Shown: in pieces, positions 6,340-9,897 of the stretch | Layout of the letters: each line of letters opens with the position of its first letter | How positions within the stretch are numbered: the first letter of the stretch is position 1 | NCBI GenBank assembly: GCA_022562375.1 | Contig: JADFPK010000050.1 | Location: forward strand, 1 to 9,897 | Direction of reading: 5' to 3' | DNA from: Pseudomonadota bacterium | GTDB taxonomy: Bacteria > Pseudomonadota > Alphaproteobacteria > SMXQ01 | Length of the DNA: 9,897 bases | Program-made: the position numbers and the translations under genes | The notes under the pieces: generated by a model | Told to the model about the DNA's origin: nothing | Databases searched by the model: none | Seen by the model: only the letters and a program-made list of their open reading frames with translations

Positions 6340-6374
6340 CGGGACCGGTGAAGGACCCGGAACAGAGAGGACAC

Positions 6375-7322
6375 ATGGCTGATATCAGCGAAGCGGGCGT
6401 GCTCGACCGCGAAGACGGGACCGAGGGCGTCTTCGCCGCCGCGCTCACGCCCATGAACGACGATCTTGGCGCCGATCACGCCGAGATGGCGCGCCACTGC
6501 CGCTGGCTACTGGATAACGGCTGCGACGGCCTGGCCATACTGGGCACGACGGGCGAGGCGAACTCCTTTTCCATCGACGAAAGGCTCGCCATCCTCGACG
6601 CGCTCCTCGACGCCGGCATCCCGGCCCGGGCGCTCATCCCCGGCACCGGCTGCTGCGCCCTTCCCGACACCGTCCGCCTGACCCGTCACGCCATCGGGCA
6701 CGGCACCGCCGGCGTCCTGCTGCTGCCGCCGTTCTATTACAAGAACGTCAGCGACGACGGGCTGTTCGCCTACTTCGCCGAAGCGATCGGGCGCATCGGC
6801 GACGACCGCCTTCGGGTCTATCTCTATCACTTCCCGCAGATGTCGGCGGTGCCCTTCAGCCACCAGCTGATCGGGCGCCTGCTCAGCGCCTATCCCGGCA
6901 CCGTCGTCGGGCTCAAGGACTCCTCGGGCGATCTCGACAACATGACCTCCCTTGCCCGCGACTTCCCCGGCTTCAAGGTCTTCGCCGGCACCGAAAGGTT
7001 TTTGCTGCCGATACTGAAGGCCGGCGGCGCCGGGTGCATCACCGCCGGCGCCAACGTCCTCGGCTCGGCGATCGGCAAGCTCTACGGGCTGTGGCGGACC
7101 AAGAGCGGCGATGAGGAGACCGAAGGGGCGCAGGCGAGGGTCACGGAATTGCGCCTGACGCTCGAGCGCTTCCCGATGATCCCGGCGATGAAACAGATCC
7201 TGGCGGGGCATACCGGCAAGCCGGGCTGGGCCAATGTGCGCCCGCCCTTCACGCGCCTCGATCCGGGCAAGGCGGCGGAGCTTTCGGCGGCCGTCGCCGA
7301 CGCCGGCCTGACCCTGCCATGA
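6375..7322 (+). CDS. Dihydrodipicolinate synthase (DapA) superfamily aldolase/lyase, substrate unknown
   Basis: From ATG 6375 the product has 315 residues, one class I aldolase barrel. The ATG is preferred over GTG 6348 because GAGAGG lies just before it (6365-6370) and the family N-terminus (GVFAAALTPMNDD) follows soon after. The Schiff-base lysine is K181 (VVGLKDSSGD), the helper tyrosine Y151 (VYLYHFPQ) and the substrate carboxylate loop GTTGEANSFS has T58 and T59. These match DapA/KDG aldolase/N-acetylneuraminate lyase enzymes, which condense or cleave pyruvate-type substrates through a lysine imine. True DapA has an arginine shortly after the catalytic tyrosine (YNVPSRTG in E. coli); here the loop reads YHFPQMSAVP with no arginine. 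So lysine biosynthesis is unlikely, and a 2-keto-3-deoxy-sugar-acid aldolase or related lyase is more probable (inference). The stop overlaps the next gene's start (ATGA), implying translational coupling. Confidence 0.9.
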   Translation: MADISEAGVLDREDGTEGVFAAALTPMNDDLGADHAEMARHCRWLLDNGCDGLAILGTTGEANSFSIDERLAILDALLDAGIPARALIPGTGCCALPDTVRLTRHAIGHGTAGVLLLPPFYYKNVSDDGLFAYFAEAIGRIGDDRLRVYLYHFPQMSAVPFSHQLIGRLLSAYPGTVVGLKDSSGDLDNMTSLARDFPGFKVFAGTERFLLPILKAGGAGCITAGANVLGSAIGKLYGLWRTKSGDEETEGAQARVTELRLTLERFPMIPAMKQILAGHTGKPGWANVRPPFTRLDPGKAAELSAAVADAGLTLP

Positions 7323-8059
7323 CGGAGCCGGCGGTCTCATCGCTTGAACCCAGCGGCGCCGACGGGACGGTCAGGATCGATCTCGGCGGCAGGGAAGTGG
7401 CGCTGAGACCGCGCCGCAACGGCCGGGCGCGCCATATTTCCCTCCGCATCGACCCGGCGACGGGCTGCGCCATCCTGGTGCTGCCCTTGAGCGCCTCTCT
7501 CGCCGAGGGGCTCGATTTCGCCCGCAGCAAGTCCCGCTGGCTGCGCGCCAACCTCGACTCCCTGCCCCAGCGAACGCCCTTCGCCGACGGCGCCTGCATC
7601 CCGGTCATGGGGGTTCGTCACCGGATCGCCCATCATCCGGACTTCGCCTCTTTCATCTGGCAAGACCGGGCCGGCGCGACCATCAATGTCGGCGGCGAGG
7701 GCGAAGGGGTGGCGATGCGGGTTAAGGGTTGGCTCCAAGAGCAGGCCCGGCGCGAGATCACCATGAGGGCGCGGGTGAAGGCGGCGCGGCTGGGACGGCC
7801 ATTGGGGCGCATCACCATAGGCGAGACGCGCACGCGGTGGGGAAGCTGCAGCGGAAAATGCGACCTTGCCTTCAACTGGCGCCTGATCATGGCGCCGGCC
7901 GAGGTGCTCGACTACGTGGTCAGCCACGAGGTCGCCCATCTGGCGGTGACCCGCCATTCGCCCCGTTTCTGGCGCGTCGTCGACAAGCTCCATCCCGGCA
8001 ATGAAGAGCCCCGCGCCTGGCTGCGCAAACGCGGCGATGAGCTCTGGCGCTACGGCTAG
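7319..8059 (+). CDS. YgjP-like / M48-type zinc metallopeptidase (DUF45 family)
   Basis: The 246-residue product has the YgjP/DUF45 layout. Its N-terminal part contains RRNGRARHISLRID, typical of the family opening, then the middle motif RITIGETRTRWGSCSG, and finally the zinc motif HEVAHL with H203, E204 and H207. A third histidine, H213, is in RHSPRFW (pattern HExxHxxxxxHxxxFW). The carboxy end PRAWLRKRGDELWRYG is short and charged. No membrane segment or signal peptide is visible, so it is probably cytosolic; substrates of the family are not established. ATG 7319 overlaps the TGA of the upstream aldolase (7320-7322), so it is translated from the same message. The gene ends facing the penicillin-binding protein, with a repeat-rich spacer between. 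There are no signs of decay. Confidence 0.93.
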   Translation: MTEPAVSSLEPSGADGTVRIDLGGREVALRPRRNGRARHISLRIDPATGCAILVLPLSASLAEGLDFARSKSRWLRANLDSLPQRTPFADGACIPVMGVRHRIAHHPDFASFIWQDRAGATINVGGEGEGVAMRVKGWLQEQARREITMRARVKAARLGRPLGRITIGETRTRWGSCSGKCDLAFNWRLIMAPAEVLDYVVSHEVAHLAVTRHSPRFWRVVDKLHPGNEEPRAWLRKRGDELWRYG

Positions 8060-8084
8060 GGTGCCAACCCCAACGTTTCGTCCC

Positions 8085-8102
8085 CTTAATTGCGGAATTA
8101 AG
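8085..8102. repeat. Short palindrome related to the downstream hairpin array
   Basis: CTTAATT (8085-8091), a GCGG loop and AATTAAG (8096-8102) form a 7 bp perfect inverted repeat. Its halves match the array on the far side: CCTTAATTGC (8084-8093) recurs at 8303-8312 and 8327-8336, and CGGAATTAAGTA (8093-8104) recurs at 8283-8294. It looks like a shortened relic of the same repeat. Confidence 0.7.
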
Positions 8103-8111
8103 TAAGAGTCA

Positions 8112-8226
8112 ACCACAGAGATCGCAGAGCGCACAGAGATTTCTCAAATCCACCCTCATACGTCTCTTCACGGCACCGAGCGCTTGGTATTTCCAATACC
8201 TCTGTGCTCTCGGTGTGCTCTGTGGT
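8112..8226. repeat. MITE-like imperfect inverted repeat (ACCACAGAG termini)
   Basis: The left arm 8112-8138 starts ACCACAGAG and ends GCACAGAG. The right arm 8200-8226 is its imperfect reverse complement: both ends of the 27 bp arms pair exactly (outer 9 and inner 8 bp), with mismatches between. The centre holds a further 6 bp hairpin (GGTATT 8186-8191, AATACC 8195-8200). The 115 bp length, terminal inverted arms and lack of coding capacity resemble a miniature inverted-repeat element. No target-site duplication is evident. Confidence 0.65.
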
Positions 8227-8233
8227 GATTCGT

Positions 8234-8258
8234 AATTAAGGTGACACCATACTTAATT
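8234..8258 (-). repeat. 25 bp hairpin repeat, inverted copy
   Basis: This sequence runs from AATTAAGG to CTTAATT around the core GGTGACACC and is the exact reverse complement of 8286-8310. The core (GGTG/CACC) and outer AATTAA/TTAATT arms make each copy a small hairpin. Confidence 0.85.
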
Positions 8259-8285
8259 CCCGTCCCGGTAATCTGGCAACTACGG

Positions 8286-8337
8286 AATTAAGTATGGTGT
8301 CACCTTAATTGCCAAGTATGGTGTCACCTTAATTGCC
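8286..8337 (+). repeat. Tandem pair of GGTGTCACC hairpin repeats
   Basis: The 25 bp unit 8286-8310 has outer arms AATTAA/TTAATT and core GGTGTCACC. A 24 bp string at 8290-8313 (starting AAGTATGGTGTCACC) recurs exactly at 8314-8337, so the unit is tandemly duplicated with period 24. With the inverted copy at 8234-8258 this is a cluster of at least three copies. The structure resembles REP/BIME repeats mobilised by RAYT (IS200-like) transposases elsewhere; no transposase gene is in the window. Confidence 0.85.
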
Positions 8338-8341
8338 CCCG

Positions 8342-9897
8342 TCATCCCCCGAACAGCCGATCCCAGAAGTTCCCGGCGGCGGGCGGCCGGCCCGGGTTCA
8401 GCGGGCGGGGCGGGAGGGCGCCGTGGGCCTCGATCATGAAGTCGCGCCACAGCCTGGCCGGCAGGCCGCCGCCGGTGACGCCCTTCATCGGCGATGCGTC
8501 GTCGTTGCCCAGCCACACGCCGGCGACGAGTGAGGCGCTGTAGCCGATGAACCAGGCGTCGCGGAACCCTTCGCTGGTGCCGGTCTTGCCGGCGGCGGGA
8601 CGGCCGATCTTCGCCGCCCGTCCGGTGCCATCCTCGATCACCGCCTGGAGCATCCGGTTCATGTCTCGGAGCACCCGAGGCCCGATGGCGCGGCCGGGGC
8701 CGGAGCCCCGGCGCCGGTAAAGCACCTTGCCGGACCGATCGCGCACCTCCGAAACCGCGAAGGGCCAGAGGGGATAGCCGTCATTGGCGAAGGCGCCGAA
8801 GGCCGCCGTCAGTTCCATCAGCGTCACCTCCGAGGCGCCGAGCGCGAGTCCCGCCTCGCGCTTGAGCCGAGAGGTGATGCCGAGACGCCTCGCCGATCTA
8901 ATCACCGCCTCGATGCCGGCGTGGCGCTGGACCCTGACCGCCACCGTGTTGATCGAGAAGGCCAGCGCCTCGGTCAGGCTGACCTCGCCGCGGTAGCGTT
9001 CATCGTAGTTCTTGGGGCTCCAACCCTCGATCGTCACCGGCGCGTCGATGAGCACACTCTCCGGCTTCAGCCCGGCCTCGAGGCCGGCGAGATAGACCAG
9101 GGGCTTGAAGGCCGAGCCCGGCTGACGCAGCGCCTGGGTCGCCCGGTTGAACTGGCTGGAGGCGTAATTGAGCCCGCCGACCATGGCCCTGACCGCGCCG
9201 TTGGGCGCCATCGCCACCAGCGCCGCCTGCCGGGCGCCGCGCCTGGCGCCGGGCCCCTTCAGCGCCGCCTTCACCCTGGCCTCGGCGATCCGCTGCAGGC
9301 GCCGATCCAAGGTGGTGACGACGATGAGATCGGCGTTGCCGCCGCCGACATAGCTTTGCACCTGGGCGAAGGCCCAGTCGGCGAAGTAACGCCCGATGCT
9401 GCTTTTCCGGGTGCGCAGGCGCGCAGGGGAGCGCCTCGCCCTCGATGCCTGGGACTTGGTGATGTAGCCGAGCGCCGCCATGCGGTCGAGCACCAGGCCG
9501 GCGCGCTTCGCCGCGCGGTCCAGGTTCCGGGTCGGGGCGTAGCGCGACGGGGCCTTCAGCAACCCCGCGATCATCGCCGCCTCGTTGAGCGCCAGCTTCT
9601 CGGCCGGCTTGCCGAAATAACGCCTCGCCGCCGCCGCGATGCCGAAGGTGCCGGCGCCGAGATAGACGCGGTTGAGGTAGATCGTCAGGATCTGGTCCTT
9701 GGTGAACTTGCGTTCGAGCCAGAGCGCCAACATCACCTCCTGGATCTTGCGCTTCAACGTCCGTTGCGGCCCGAGGAACAGGTTCTTGGCAAGCTGCTGG
9801 GTGATGGTCGAGCCGCCCTGGACGATGCGCCGGGCCTTGAAGTTGGCGATCGCGGCGCGAAGCAGCGCCGTGGTGTCGATGCCGAAGTGATGGTAAA
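8342..9897 (-). CDS. Class A penicillin-binding protein, PBP1A family (5' end off window)
   Basis: This is a bifunctional peptidoglycan synthase, of which 517 residues are visible. Coding continues without a stop to the right edge, so an apparent TTG start at 9755-9757 is only an internal leucine. The GT51 glycosyltransferase domain is cut at its first motif: the edge reads YHHFGID, just after where the catalytic glutamate (EDxxFxxHxG) should be. The later motifs are present, RRIVQGGSTITQQLAKNLFL, LERKFTKDQILTIYLNRVYL and GAGTFGIAAAARRYFGK. The transpeptidase domain has the SxxK motif in QPGSAFKP (Ser at 9113-9115), SxN in FSINTVA (Ser at 8954-8956) and KTGT (Lys at 8585-8587). The C-terminus is short, ending WDRLFGG soon after the last domain, as in compact PBP1A-family proteins. 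It normally sits in the inner membrane with a periplasmic catalytic part; the membrane anchor is outside the window. It converges on the metallopeptidase gene. Confidence 0.95.
   Translation of the reverse strand, partial: YHHFGIDTTALLRAAIANFKARRIVQGGSTITQQLAKNLFLGPQRTLKRKIQEVMLALWLERKFTKDQILTIYLNRVYLGAGTFGIAAAARRYFGKPAEKLALNEAAMIAGLLKAPSRYAPTRNLDRAAKRAGLVLDRMAALGYITKSQASRARRSPARLRTRKSSIGRYFADWAFAQVQSYVGGGNADLIVVTTLDRRLQRIAEARVKAALKGPGARRGARQAALVAMAPNGAVRAMVGGLNYASSQFNRATQALRQPGSAFKPLVYLAGLEAGLKPESVLIDAPVTIEGWSPKNYDERYRGEVSLTEALAFSINTVAVRVQRHAGIEAVIRSARRLGITSRLKREAGLALGASEVTLMELTAAFGAFANDGYPLWPFAVSEVRDRSGKVLYRRRGSGPGRAIGPRVLRDMNRMLQAVIEDGTGRAAKIGRPAAGKTGTSEGFRDAWFIGYSASLVAGVWLGNDDASPMKGVTGGGLPARLWRDFMIEAHGALPPRPLNPGRPPAAGNFWDRLFGG

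Larger units (their letters stand above)
8060..8341. other. Repeat-rich spacer between convergent genes
   Basis: These 282 bp separate the 3' ends of the metallopeptidase and penicillin-binding protein genes. They hold no credible protein gene. They are clearly AT-richer than their flanks and contain a MITE-like inverted repeat (8112-8226) and short hairpin repeats (8085-8102, 8234-8258, 8286-8310, 8314-8337). I saw no canonical hairpin plus T-run terminator, but several hairpins could stop or stabilise transcripts from both sides. Confidence 0.8.

Noticed and set aside
6348..6374. Upstream GTG start for the DapA-like gene
   Set aside because: The nine extra residues have no family similarity, and the ATG at 6375 has a closer GAGAGG ribosome site.
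8084..8337. CRISPR array
   Set aside because: Repeats are few, occur in both orientations and are themselves palindromic with no regular unique spacers.
9755..9757. TTG as the start codon of the penicillin-binding protein
   Set aside because: Upstream codons to the window edge encode conserved GT51 sequence (GGSTITQQLAKNLFL), so this is an internal leucine and the gene is open at the right edge.

Overview
This 9.9 kb GC-rich window holds two blocks that do not obviously belong together. The main block (about 2220-9897) looks like an alphaproteobacterium of the Rhodospirillales type. Codons are strongly G/C-ending, and it carries a cobalamin (vitamin B12) gene group, a UPF0260/YcgN Fe-S-type cysteine protein, a YgjP-like metalloprotease and a small class A penicillin-binding protein. 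This taxonomic reading is inference from gene content and composition; no marker gene is present. The left block (1-about 2220) is visibly less GC-rich in places (48% GC in hand-counted lines 721-780 and 2101-2160, against 70% and 82% in 2521-2580 and 4681-4740).

Left block, all on the minus strand. In transcription order it has the C-terminal cysteine-rich domain of a methylenetetrahydrofolate-reductase-type protein (MTHFR_C), a methyltetrahydrofolate:corrinoid methyltransferase, a small protein of the so-called 'virulence factor' family, and the N-terminus of a homocysteine S-methyltransferase that runs off the left edge. Together these look like a corrinoid/folate one-carbon cluster that moves methyl groups between tetrahydrofolate, a corrinoid and homocysteine.

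Junction. At about 2215-2235 the one-carbon block is joined in frame to the first ~28 codons of cobK (precorrin-6A reductase), which overlaps the end of cbiD. cobK lacks nearly all of its body and the MTHFR-type protein lacks its N-terminal part. This is either a real deletion/translocation scar or an assembly chimera, and it is the most important caveat for a reader of this window.

Cobalamin block. cbiD (minus) is divergent from cobA and cobB (plus), which are tightly spaced. CobA starts the corrin branch from uroporphyrinogen III, CbiD methylates C1, CobK would reduce the ring, and CobB/CbiA amidates the a and c side chains. A four-unit ~17 bp tandem repeat begins in the last codons of cobB.

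Right block. A plus-strand group follows: ycgN-like gene, DapA/DHDPS-superfamily aldolase/lyase, and a YgjP-like zinc peptidase that overlaps the aldolase stop by ATGA. It converges on a minus-strand penicillin-binding protein that is open at the right edge. The 282 bp between these convergent genes are packed with palindromic repeats: one MITE-like inverted repeat and an array of short GGTGTCACC hairpins. I saw no CRISPR array, tRNA, rRNA, complete transposon or novel defence system.
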